The notes under the pieces: model-generated | The model's database searches: none | Seen by the model: only the letters and a program-made list of their open reading frames with translations | What the model was told of the DNA's origin: nothing | Assembly: GCF_029263155.1 (NCBI RefSeq) | Contig: NZ_JAJCYB010000074.1 | Location: 1 to 64,000, forward strand | Direction of reading: 5' to 3' | DNA from: Pseudonocardia sp. | GTDB taxonomy: Bacteria; Actinomycetota; Actinomycetes; Mycobacteriales; Pseudonocardiaceae | Length of the DNA: 64,000 nucleotides | Part shown: positions 54,713 to 62,649 of the stretch, piece by piece | How positions within the stretch are numbered: position 1 is the stretch's first letter | How the letters are laid out: each line of letters opens with the position of its first letter | Program-made: the position numbers and the translations under genes

Positions 54713-56316
54713 GCGGTGGACTCCTCGGGGGCGTGGTGTTCGGGGACGTGGTCGTCGGCGACGGGCTGCGCGGGCAGGGTGACGCGCACGGTCGTGCCGG
54801 CGCGCTCGCCCGGTTCGAGCCCGATCCGGCCCCCGTGGAACTCGACGATCTTCTTGGCCAGCGCCAGCCCGATGCCGGTGCCGGGGTAGACCTCGCGCGC
54901 GTGCAACCGCTGGAAGATCACGAAGACCTTGTCGGCGTACTCGGCGTCGATGCCGATGCCGTTGTCGGCCACCGTGACCTCGACGACGTCGCCGACCCGC
55001 CGACCCGCGACCTCCACGACCGGTGGCACTGCCTCCCGGTGGAACTTGAGGCCGTTGGCGACCAGGTTGGCCAGCAGCTGGCGCAGCAGGGCGGCGTCAC
55101 CCACGACCTCCGGCAGCGGGTGCACGACGATCTCGCCGTCCACCTCGGCCCTGGCCGGCTCCAGCTGGGTGACGACGGACGCGGCCACGGCGTCGAGCGC
55201 GACCGGGGTGAAGCCCTCGGTCGTGCGGCCGACCCGCGAGAACGCCAGCAGGTCGTTGATCAGCTGCTGCATGCGCTGGGCGCCGTCGACGGCGAACTCG
55301 ATGTACTGGTCGGCCCGATCGTCGAGCTGACCGCCGTAGCGGCGCTGGAGGAGCTGGCTGAAGCTCGACACCTTCCGCAGCGGCTCCTGCAGGTCGTGGC
55401 TGGCGACGTAGGCGAACTGCTCCAGGTCGCGGTTGGACCGTTCCAGGTCGCGCGTGCGCTCGTCGAGCCTGCGGTTGGTCTCCTGGGACTCGTCCAGGTC
55501 GCTCAGGATGCGCGTGCGCATCGCCTCGACGTCCTCCCCGAGCCCGACGATCTCCGCAGGCCCGGTGGCGCGCACCGGCTGCTGCGCGTCGCCGGTGACC
55601 ACGGCCCGGACCTGCGCGGCGAGGTCGGACACCGGTCGCAGCACGGTGCGGCGCAGCCCGATGCCGGCGGCGACGATGACCAGCAGCAGCACCACCGCCA
55701 CCGCGACGGCCGCCGCGAGCAGGAACGACGCGGCCGCCCCGACACCCGCCCGGGCCTCCTCCTGGGCGTTCTCCAGCTCCCGGAGCAGGACCTCGGTCCG
55801 GGAGCGTACGCCGTCGAAGAGGGCGCGGCCCTCGATCGGGTCCGGCATCGGCTGCGCCGCGTCCCCGGTCGCGGCGATCGTCGGCTCGGCGTAGCGCTCC
55901 CGCCAGCGCTGCGCCGCCGTGACGACGCCGTCCAGCTCCGGTCCCAGGTCGTCCAGGTCCGGGGTGGCGCGCAGGACGGCGACCGCGTCGGTCTCGGCCC
56001 GCACGCCGGAGCGGTAGGGCTCCAGGAAGTCGGCGCGCCCGGTGAGATCGTACCCGCGGATCCCGGTCTCCTGGTCGAGCAGGGCGACCGACAGCCGCTG
56101 GCCCGCGTCAAGCGCGGGCGAGACGCGGTCCAGCAGCACCGCACGGGCGTCGTTGAGCCCGGCCAGCGCCACCGAGCCCAGCACGATGGCCGCCACCGCG
56201 AACAGGCCCACCACCGCGGCCGCGGCGCCGAAGATGCGGGCCAGCGGCCAGCCGCCCCCGCTGCTGCGGGTGCCGACCAGCAGCGGGCGCAGCCGGCGGG
56301 CCAGCGGCGCGGTCAC
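54709..56316 (-). CDS. CHASE3–HAMP sensor histidine kinase
   Basis: A 535-residue kinase. TM1 is about 28–52, a CHASE3-type extracellular helical domain about 53–190 ([20 protein letters not shown]), TM2 about 194–220, then HAMP and a coiled coil. HisKA has His307 in [12 protein letters not shown], and HATPase_c has [18 protein letters not shown] and [13 protein letters not shown]. The [10 protein letters not shown] pattern is that of phytochrome-like kinases. GTG 56316 overlaps the stop of the phosphatase gene (GTGA), and its own stop overlaps the receiver gene. Confidence 0.94.
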   Translation of the reverse strand: MTAPLARRLRPLLVGTRSSGGGWPLARIFGAAAAVVGLFAVAAIVLGSVALAGLNDARAVLLDRVSPALDAGQRLSVALLDQETGIRGYDLTGRADFLEPYRSGVRAETDAVAVLRATPDLDDLGPELDGVVTAAQRWRERYAEPTIAATGDAAQPMPDPIEGRALFDGVRSRTEVLLRELENAQEEARAGVGAAASFLLAAAVAVAVVLLLVIVAAGIGLRRTVLRPVSDLAAQVRAVVTGDAQQPVRATGPAEIVGLGEDVEAMRTRILSDLDESQETNRRLDERTRDLERSNRDLEQFAYVASHDLQEPLRKVSSFSQLLQRRYGGQLDDRADQYIEFAVDGAQRMQQLINDLLAFSRVGRTTEGFTPVALDAVAASVVTQLEPARAEVDGEIVVHPLPEVVGDAALLRQLLANLVANGLKFHREAVPPVVEVAGRRVGDVVEVTVADNGIGIDAEYADKVFVIFQRLHAREVYPGTGIGLALAKKIVEFHGGRIGLEPGERAGTTVRVTLPAQPVADDHVPEHHAPEESTA

Positions 56317-57458
56317 CGCCCCTCCGCGGCGGACAGCAGCAGGATGGCCACGTCGTCGGCGAGCGGGCCGCCGTTGAGCTGCTGAACACGCTCCACCAGC
56401 CGCGCCGGGAGCTGCTGCAGGTCGGTCCGTCGCTCCTCGACGAGCAGGGCCACCAGCCCCTCCGGCCACAGCGGCTCGTCGCTGCCCGTGCCCCGGCCCT
56501 CGACGAGCCCGTCGGTGTAGAGCAGCAGCGCCCAACCCGGGTCCAGCCGCACCGAGGCGGGCTCCCAGCAGGCGTCGTCGCGGATGCCCAGCGGCAACCC
56601 GACCCGCGGCTCCACCAGCTCGATCCCCGGGAGCAGGACCGGCGGCGGGTGCCCGGCCAGGCGGACCAGCGCGTCCCCGGCGGCCGGGACGGCCACGGTG
56701 CACACCGTGGTGAACAGCCTGCTCTCGTGCCGCTCGCTGACCAGCACCTGCTGCAGCTTGGGCAGCACCTGCGTCTCGTCGACACCCGCGAGGACCAGCG
56801 CCCGCCACGACACCCGCAGCAGCGCGCCCAGCGCCGCCTCGTCGGGCCCGTGCCCGCAGACGTCGCCGACGATCGCGTGCACGGTGCCGGTGGGGCCGCG
56901 GACCGCGTCGTAGAAGTCACCGCCCAGCACCGACCGGGCCCGGCCGGACCGGTAGAACTCCCGGGACCGGACGGGGCTGCCGGCCAGCAGCGGTTTCGGG
57001 AGCAGGCCGCGTTCGAGGCGCGTCGACTCCGCCGCGACGAGCTGCTCCTCACGCAACCGCAGCACGCTGGTCTCCGCACGGCGGCGCTCGACCGCGTAGC
57101 GCAGCGAACGGATCAGCAGCGGGCCGTCGACCGTGCCCTTCACCAAGTAGTCCTGCGCTCCCGCCGCCACCGCCGCGGTGCCGAGGTGCTCGTCGTCGAG
57201 GCCGGTGAGGACGCAGACCGCGGCCAGCGCGTCGGCCCGCAGGATCGCGTGCAGGCCGTCGAGGCCGTCCGAGCCGGGGAGGTTGAGGTCCAGCAGGACG
57301 CAGTGACAGCCGGCGAGCATGCCGCCGTCGACGACCTCGCGCACGGACCCGACCACCGTCAGGCGCAGGTCGGGTTCCACCTCGGCCAGCAGCTCCTGCA
57401 CGAGGAACGCGTCGCCGGGATCGTCCTCGACGAGCAGCACGTGCCGCGGACCGGTCAC
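56313..57458 (-). CDS. Receiver–PP2C (SpoIIE/RsbU-type) phosphatase
   Basis: A 381-residue protein. The receiver domain (1–125) has EDDPGDA, phospho-acceptor Asp57 (LLDLNLPGSDGL) and LVKGTVDG. A linker helix leads to a PP2C phosphatase (about 155–380) with GGDFYDAV, VGDVCGHGPDEA, YTDGLVEGRG and LADDVAILLL, all metal-ligand motifs. Such proteins dephosphorylate anti-anti-sigma factors when their receiver is phosphorylated. The GTG start lies one base after the purQ stop, so it is transcribed with purSQ. No anti-sigma or sigma gene is nearby. Confidence 0.93.
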   Translation of the reverse strand: MTGPRHVLLVEDDPGDAFLVQELLAEVEPDLRLTVVGSVREVVDGGMLAGCHCVLLDLNLPGSDGLDGLHAILRADALAAVCVLTGLDDEHLGTAAVAAGAQDYLVKGTVDGPLLIRSLRYAVERRRAETSVLRLREEQLVAAESTRLERGLLPKPLLAGSPVRSREFYRSGRARSVLGGDFYDAVRGPTGTVHAIVGDVCGHGPDEAALGALLRVSWRALVLAGVDETQVLPKLQQVLVSERHESRLFTTVCTVAVPAAGDALVRLAGHPPPVLLPGIELVEPRVGLPLGIRDDACWEPASVRLDPGWALLLYTDGLVEGRGTGSDEPLWPEGLVALLVEERRTDLQQLPARLVERVQQLNGGPLADDVAILLLSAAEGR

Positions 57459-57459
57459 C

Positions 57460-58155
57460 TCACCGCCGCTCCGCGCCCGCGAGCGGGTTCGACGCCGTCG
57501 TGGCGAGCACGGAGGTGAACAGGACGAGGCCGTCGTCGGACGGTCCGGTCAGCGGGTCGATGGCGTGCTCCGGATGGGGCATCAGGCCGACGACACGGCC
57601 GTCGGCGGAGGCGATACCGGCGATGTCGCCCATCGCCCCGTTGGGGTTACCCCCGACGTACCGGAAGACCACGCGGCCCTCCCCGTCCAACCGGGCCAGG
57701 GTGTCCGCGTCGGCGACGAACCGGCCCTCCCCCGACTTGAGCGGCACCAGGATCTCCTGCCCGGCCGTGGCGGCGCCGGTCCAGGCCGTGGCGGTGGACT
57801 CCACCCGCAGCCGCTGGTCCCGGCACACGAAACGCAGCCCGGCGTTGCGCACCAGGGCCCCCGGCAGCAGTCCCGCCTCGCAGAGGATCTGGAAGCCGTT
57901 GCAGATGCCCAGCACCGGCATCCCGCGCCCGGCGGCCGCCGTGACCTCGGTCATGATCGGTGCGAGGCTGGCGATGGCCCCCGCGCGCAGGTAGTCGCCG
58001 TAGGAGAAACCGCCGGGGACGATCACGGCGTCGACGCCGAGCAGGTCGTGGTCGGCGTGCCACAGCGGGACCGCCGCGGCACCGGCGTAGCGGACCGCGC
58101 GGGCCGCGTCGACGTCGTCGAGGGAGCCGGGGAAGGTGATGACCCCGATCCTCAC
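57460..58155 (-). CDS. purQ: Phosphoribosylformylglycinamidine synthase, glutaminase subunit
   Basis: A 231-residue class I glutamine amidotransferase with nucleophile Cys85 (GICNGFQIL) and the His/Glu pair in [11 protein letters not shown] near 200. It supplies ammonia to PurL. The ATG overlaps the purS stop (58152–58155), so the two are translationally coupled. The stop is followed after one base by the receiver–phosphatase gene. Confidence 0.97.
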   Translation of the reverse strand: MRIGVITFPGSLDDVDAARAVRYAGAAAVPLWHADHDLLGVDAVIVPGGFSYGDYLRAGAIASLAPIMTEVTAAAGRGMPVLGICNGFQILCEAGLLPGALVRNAGLRFVCRDQRLRVESTATAWTGAATAGQEILVPLKSGEGRFVADADTLARLDGEGRVVFRYVGGNPNGAMGDIAGIASADGRVVGLMPHPEHAIDPLTGPSDDGLVLFTSVLATTASNPLAGAERR

Positions 58156-58403
58156 GGCCGCACCAGGTCCGACCGGCGCCGCACGACCCAGTCCTCGATG
58201 ACCGGGTTGGCCAGCAGCTCGCCCGCGATGCGGTGCAGGGTCGCGTCGTCGATCGCGTCGTCGACGTCGAGCTCGAAGTGCTTGCCCTGCCGCACCTCGG
58301 CCACGCCCGTCACGCCGATCCGGCCCAGCGCCCGCGTGACCGCCTGGCCCTGCACGTCGAGGATCTCCGGTTTGGGCATCACGTCCACCACAACTCTGGC
58401 CAC
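58152..58403 (-). CDS. purS: Phosphoribosylformylglycinamidine synthase, PurS subunit
   Basis: An 83-residue dimeric subunit bridging PurL and Pur[21 protein letters not shown] then [12 protein letters not shown] is the full PurS fold. The start is GTG 58403. It heads a minus-strand unit: purS, purQ, receiver–phosphatase, kinase, receiver. purL itself is 10 kb away on the same strand. Confidence 0.95.
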   Translation of the reverse strand: MARVVVDVMPKPEILDVQGQAVTRALGRIGVTGVAEVRQGKHFELDVDDAIDDATLHRIAGELLANPVIEDWVVRRRSDLVRP

Positions 58404-58423
58404 GAGCCAGAGCCTACGTCCCC

Positions 58424-59179
58424 CTAGCCGAGGAACACGTCGAGCATCGGCAGGAGCAGATCGGCGCGTCGCGGCGCCTGCATGTGCGTGGTGCCGGGCA
58501 GGATCGCCAGCTGCGATCCGGGGATGAGCTCCTTCATCAGTGCGCCGTGAGCAGGGAGGGCGAAGTCGTTGTCCCCCAGCACGATCAGCGTGGGGGCGGT
58601 GACCGCGGCGAGCTGCTCGTCCGTCCAGCCCGTCCAGCCCTCGACCGTCTTCATCGTGCGCATCGGGAGGTCGTCGAACCGCTCCGGGTGCGGCGAGAGC
58701 CGGGCGTAGGCCTCGGCCATGTCGGCGAAGTCCTGCGCCGTCGGCATGATCGTCGACGTCGCGTAGGTGCTGGGGTCGGCCAGGTCGGGGTGCGCGCCGT
58801 CGGGACGGACGCTCGCCGAGATCGGCACCACCGACAGCACCCGGTCGGGGTGGCCGACGGCGAGCTCCAGCGCGGTGCCGCCGCCCATGCTGTGGCCCAC
58901 GACGTGGGCGCGGTCGATGCCGAGGTGGTCGAGCAGGGCGACGACGTCGCCGGCCAGGTTCGCGTAGGTCAGGTCCCGGTCGATGTCGGCGGTGCGACCG
59001 TGCGCCTGGAACTCCACGGCGATCACCCGGTGCTTCCTCGCCAGGGTCGGGATGAGGTCGGCGTAGGTGAGGTCGATGGTCATCACCCCGCCGTGCAGCA
59101 GCACCAGCGGCGTGCCCTGCTCGCCGTGGGTCTCGTAGTACATGTGCAGGCCGTTCACGTCGGCGTATCCGTTGGTCAT
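58424..59179 (-). CDS. Alpha/beta hydrolase
   Basis: A 251-residue cytoplasmic hydrolase. Oxyanion region LVLLHGGVMT, nucleophile elbow VGHSMGGG, an acid in VLGDNDFALP and the catalytic His in LPGTTHMQAP form the usual triad. ATG 59179 is preferred over the upstream GTG/ATG because MTNGYADVNGLHMYYETHGE is the standard start. It lies 20 bases upstream of purS on the same strand and may be co-transcribed with it. Substrate is unknown. Confidence 0.88.
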   Translation of the reverse strand: MTNGYADVNGLHMYYETHGEQGTPLVLLHGGVMTIDLTYADLIPTLARKHRVIAVEFQAHGRTADIDRDLTYANLAGDVVALLDHLGIDRAHVVGHSMGGGTALELAVGHPDRVLSVVPISASVRPDGAHPDLADPSTYATSTIMPTAQDFADMAEAYARLSPHPERFDDLPMRTMKTVEGWTGWTDEQLAAVTAPTLIVLGDNDFALPAHGALMKELIPGSQLAILPGTTHMQAPRRADLLLPMLDVFLG

Positions 59180-59267
59180 GCTGCTATGACGCCGCGGGCG
59201 GGCCGGGCTCATCGGCTGTGCGCGAACTTCCCTGGGCCAGCCGGCGTCGGGCCGCTAGAACAGCAGC

Positions 59268-60272
59268 ATGGGCAGCTGGCTGGTTCTCGGTGGGACGCGG
59301 TTCCTCTCGCACGCGGTGGCGGCGGTCGCGGTGGCGCGCGGGCACGAGGTGGTGTGCGTGGCGCGCGGCGAGTCCGGACGGGTGCCCGACGGGGCCACCC
59401 TGCTGGTCGCCGACCGGGACGTGCCCGGCGCGCTCGATCCGCTGCGCGGGCGCCGCTTCGACGCCGCGGTGGACGTCGCCACGATGTCGTTGCCGTGGGT
59501 CCGTGACGCCCTGGACGCGGTCGACGCGGGGCACTGGACGTTCGTGTCGACGATCAGCGTGTACGCCGACCCGCTGACACCCGGCCAGGGGGTGGACGCG
59601 CCGCTGCTCGACCCGCTCCAGGACGGTTCGTCGCCGCCCCCGGACCGGCAACCGGACGCGTACGGCGCGATCAAGGTGGCCTCGGAGAACGCCGTGCGGG
59701 CGTCCCACCCGAGGTCGCTGGTGGTGCGGGCCGGGTTGATCTGCGGGCCCGGCGACCGCAGCGACCGCTTCGGCTACTGGCCCGCCCGCTTCGCCCGCGG
59801 CGGCCGTGCCGTGGTGCCCGGGGTACCCGACCAGCCGATGCAGATCGTCGACGTGCGCGATCTCGCCGAGTGGATCGTCGACTCCGGGGAGCGCGGCCTG
59901 ACCGGCACCGTCGACGGCAGCGGCCCACGCACCACGCTCGGTGCGGTGCTCGACGAGATCGCCGCCGCGGTGGGTGCTCCCGACCTGGAACTCGTGCCGG
60001 TCCCACCCGAGGCACTGGTGGCCGCGGAGGTCACCCCGTGGGCAGGCCCGCGCTCGCTGCCGCTGTGGCTGCCGGACACGCACACGGGCATCGCCGCCCG
60101 CGACACGACACCGGCCGCCGCCGCGGGCCTGCGCACCCGCCCGATCGCCGACACCGCCCGCGCCGCCCTGGACCACGAGCGGACCCTGGGCCCGGACCGC
60201 ACCCGCCGGGCCGGCCTCGCACCCGCCGACGAATCCCGGCTGCTCACCGACCGGGACGCCGCGACGACGTAG
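59268..60272 (+). CDS. NAD-dependent epimerase/reductase-like SDR
   Basis: A 334-residue extended SDR with the atypical nucleotide motif VLGGTRFLSHAV (GGTxFxG-like, last Gly replaced), catalytic Ser in FVSTISVYAD and Tyr/Lys in YGAIKVASE. The fold resembles isoflavone-reductase-like and CSP41-type members (LVVRAGLICGPGD; QIVDVRDLAEWI). Function is unknown. It is divergent from the hydrolase and 23 bases upstream of the metallo-beta-lactamase-fold gene. Confidence 0.82.
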   Translation: MGSWLVLGGTRFLSHAVAAVAVARGHEVVCVARGESGRVPDGATLLVADRDVPGALDPLRGRRFDAAVDVATMSLPWVRDALDAVDAGHWTFVSTISVYADPLTPGQGVDAPLLDPLQDGSSPPPDRQPDAYGAIKVASENAVRASHPRSLVVRAGLICGPGDRSDRFGYWPARFARGGRAVVPGVPDQPMQIVDVRDLAEWIVDSGERGLTGTVDGSGPRTTLGAVLDEIAAAVGAPDLELVPVPPEALVAAEVTPWAGPRSLPLWLPDTHTGIAARDTTPAAAAGLRTRPIADTARAALDHERTLGPDRTRRAGLAPADESRLLTDRDAATT

Positions 60273-60295
60273 CGACGGCTCGGTGGACTGGCAGG

Positions 60296-60931
60296 GTGAG
60301 CCGGGTGCAGACCACCCACTTCGGCCATTCGTGCGTGCTGCTGGACACCGGGGCGGCGCGGCTACTGATCGACCCGGGCACGTTCGCGACCGGGTTCGAG
60401 TCGGTCTCCGCTCTGGACGGGGTGCTCATCACCCATCAGCATCCCGACCATCTGGACCTGGACCGGCTGGGAGCGCTGCTGCAGCGCAACCCCGGCGCGC
60501 GCCTCGTCGTCGACGCGGGCTCGGCCGGTCAGCTCGACGCGATCGACCACGAGGTGGTGGCGCCCGGCGGGTCGGTGCTGATCGCGGGCGCCCGGGTCGA
60601 CGTCCTCGGCGGTGAGCACGAGGTGATCCACCCCGACATCGCGGTGATCCCCAACAACTCCTACCTCGTCGACGGCACGCACCTGCACCCCGGCGACGCC
60701 TTCCCGGAGGTGCCCGCACCCGTCGACGTGCTGTTCCTGCCCACGGCGGCGCCCTGGCTCAAGGCCGCGGAGTGCGTGGACTACCTGCGTGCCGTGACCC
60801 CCCGCACCGCGGTACCGGTCCACCAGGGCCTGCTCGCCCGGCCCCAGGTGTTCTACGGCCTGTTCACGAACCTCGCTCCCGCCGAGACGACCGTCCGGGT
60901 GCTCGACGAGGGCACACCCACCGCCCTCTGA
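60296..60931 (+). CDS. Metallo-beta-lactamase-fold hydrolase
   Basis: A 211-residue UlaG/NAPE-PLD-like metallo-hydrolase. It begins TTHFGHSCVLLDTGAARLLI, then has the metal motif THQHPDHLDLD (HxHxDH) and later ligands in VIPNNSYLVDG and AVPVHQGLLA. GTG 60296 gives the normal N-terminus. The family includes RNA-, lactone- and lipid-cleaving enzymes; the substrate is not predictable. It ends at a large hairpin shared with the convergent deacetylase gene. Confidence 0.85.
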   Translation: MSRVQTTHFGHSCVLLDTGAARLLIDPGTFATGFESVSALDGVLITHQHPDHLDLDRLGALLQRNPGARLVVDAGSAGQLDAIDHEVVAPGGSVLIAGARVDVLGGEHEVIHPDIAVIPNNSYLVDGTHLHPGDAFPEVPAPVDVLFLPTAAPWLKAAECVDYLRAVTPRTAVPVHQGLLARPQVFYGLFTNLAPAETTVRVLDEGTPTAL

Positions 60932-60937
60932 TCAGGC

Positions 60938-61004
60938 CCCGCACCTCGGAGCCGTACTGCTGCTCTGTGGCCGTCACGACGGCGTTCCGGCTCCGAGGTG
61001 CGGG
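60938..61004. terminator. Bidirectional 17-base inverted repeat
   Basis: CCCGCACCTCGGAGCCG (60938–60954) is matched exactly by CGGCTCCGAGGTGCGGG (60988–61004). The 33-base loop holds a second small stem (GCCGTC…GACGGC). It fills the whole gap between two convergent genes. Confidence 0.8.
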
Positions 61005-61751
61005 TCAGGCCGCCCGCGCGGCGGCGGGGAGGCGGTAGGTCGTCGGCTGTGCACCTGCCGCCAGCGCGGCGTCCACCGCGGCGAGTGCCGCGTCGACGCG
61101 CTGCGCGCGCTTGAGGTCCTTCGCCCGGACGTTGATGCGCACCAGCCCGCCGCGGTGCGTGACCCGGCGCACCTCGGCGACGAGCATCCGGCAGCGCCAC
61201 GCCTCCGCGGCCTTCGCGTCGTCGGCGACCGGGATCCGCTCCCCCGACACCCGGAAACCCAGCACCCGGGCCCGCACCGCGCCGGGACCGTCGAGCCGGC
61301 GGATCCCGTGCTCGTCGGCGAGCGTGGTGAAGCCCTGCTCGCGCAGGGCGTCGAGGGTGCCGGTCGAGGCGATCCAGCGCGGTGGCACGAACACCTCGGT
61401 GCGCAGGTCCACCGCACCCAGCGTGCGGCGGGCGGCCCGCAGCCGCAGGCCGGCCTCGTGGCGGGGCAGGGCGGCGAACTCGGCCCGGCGCCCGACACGG
61501 GCCAGCCGCCCGGGGACCAGCGGCTCCGTGCTGTGGTCGTAGCCGTGCAGGGCGATCGCGTCGCCACGGTCGCGCCGCTCGTGCATCCACCGGACCAGCG
61601 GGCTCCCCGCGACCCCGGGCCCGAACGCGCCGGGCCGGTAGAGCTGCGAGACCGCGACGCCGCGGTCGTCGAGGGCCGCGGTGAACGCGGCGCCACGGTC
61701 GAGGGAGTCGTCGGACAGTCCGGACAGCGAGACGATCAGGCGGGGGGCCAC
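61005..61751 (-). CDS. Polysaccharide deacetylase-like protein (DUF2334)
   Basis: A 248-residue protein of the DUF2334 branch of NodB-like deacetylases. RLIVSLSGLSDDSLDRGAAF, ALHGYDHSTEPL (HGxDH metal motif) and VFVPPRWIASTGTLDAL match that family. The first Asp of the usual SFDD motif is replaced by SGLSDD, so metal binding may differ. No signal peptide is visible. It lies 60 bases downstream of purC on the same strand. Confidence 0.82.
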   Translation of the reverse strand: MAPRLIVSLSGLSDDSLDRGAAFTAALDDRGVAVSQLYRPGAFGPGVAGSPLVRWMHERRDRGDAIALHGYDHSTEPLVPGRLARVGRRAEFAALPRHEAGLRLRAARRTLGAVDLRTEVFVPPRWIASTGTLDALREQGFTTLADEHGIRRLDGPGAVRARVLGFRVSGERIPVADDAKAAEAWRCRMLVAEVRRVTHRGGLVRINVRAKDLKRAQRVDAALAAVDAALAAGAQPTTYRLPAAARAA

Positions 61752-61812
61752 GACGTCATGAACGCACGCCGCGGTGAACGGCCGCCGACGCCGCCGTGGA
61801 GCGCGGATGCCG

Positions 61813-62649
61813 TCAGGGCCACGATCGCCCGGTGAGACGCTCGTAGACCTCCACGTACCGCGCGCGGGTGGCCGCGACGACCTCGGCGGGCACCTCGGGG
61901 CCGGGCGGGGTGCGGTCCCAGTCCAGGCCGGCCGACCAGTCCCGCACGTACTGCTTGTCGTAGGAGAACTGCGGGCCGCCGGGCGCCCAGCGGTCGGCGG
62001 GCCAGAACCGGGACGAGTCCGAGGTCAGCACCTCGTCGGCGAGCACGATCGCGCCGGTCCCGTCGAGACCGAACTCCAGCTTCGTGTCGGCGACGAGGAT
62101 GCCCTGCGCGGCGGCGGTCTGCGCCCCCCGCGTGTAGACCGACAGGGTCAGGTCGCGCAGTCGCGCCGCGCGGTCGGCCCCGATCAGCGCGGCCGTCTCG
62201 TCGAAGGTCAGGAACTCGTCGTGCTCGCCGACCGGCGCCTTCGTGGTGGGGGTGAAGATCGGCTCGGGCAGCTCGGAGCCCTCCACGAGCCCGGGGGGCA
62301 GCGCCACGCCGGACACCGAGCCGTGACGCCGGTACTCCTGCAGCCCCAGCCCGGCCAGGTAGCCGCGGGCGATGCACTCGACGGGCAGCATCTCCAGCCG
62401 CCGGCAGCGCACCGCACGCCCGGCGAACTCCGCCGGCACGTCCTGGGAGATGACGTGGTGGGGCACCCCGAGCTGCTCGAACCACCACAGCGACAGCTGG
62501 GTGAGCAGGGCCCCCTTGTCGGGGACGGGGGTGGGCAGCACGACGTCGTAGATGGACAGCCGGTCGGACGCGACCAGGATCAGCTCGCCGGGGTCCCTTG
62601 AGTCGTCGAGGTAGACGTCGCGGACCTTGCCCGAGTGCAGCAGCTTCAC
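61813..62649 (-). CDS. purC: SAICAR synthetase
   Basis: A 278-residue phosphoribosylaminoimidazole-succinocarboxamide synthase. LLHSGKVRDVYLDDSRDPGE, then LPVECIARGYLAGLGLQEYR and ADTKLEFGLDGTGAIVLADE are the diagnostic blocks. It joins aspartate to CAIR with ATP. The GTG start overlaps the purB stop (GTGA, 62646–62649), so purB and purC are translationally coupled. Confidence 0.97.
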   Translation of the reverse strand: MKLLHSGKVRDVYLDDSRDPGELILVASDRLSIYDVVLPTPVPDKGALLTQLSLWWFEQLGVPHHVISQDVPAEFAGRAVRCRRLEMLPVECIARGYLAGLGLQEYRRHGSVSGVALPPGLVEGSELPEPIFTPTTKAPVGEHDEFLTFDETAALIGADRAARLRDLTLSVYTRGAQTAAAQGILVADTKLEFGLDGTGAIVLADEVLTSDSSRFWPADRWAPGGPQFSYDKQYVRDWSAGLDWDRTPPGPEVPAEVVAATRARYVEVYERLTGRSWP

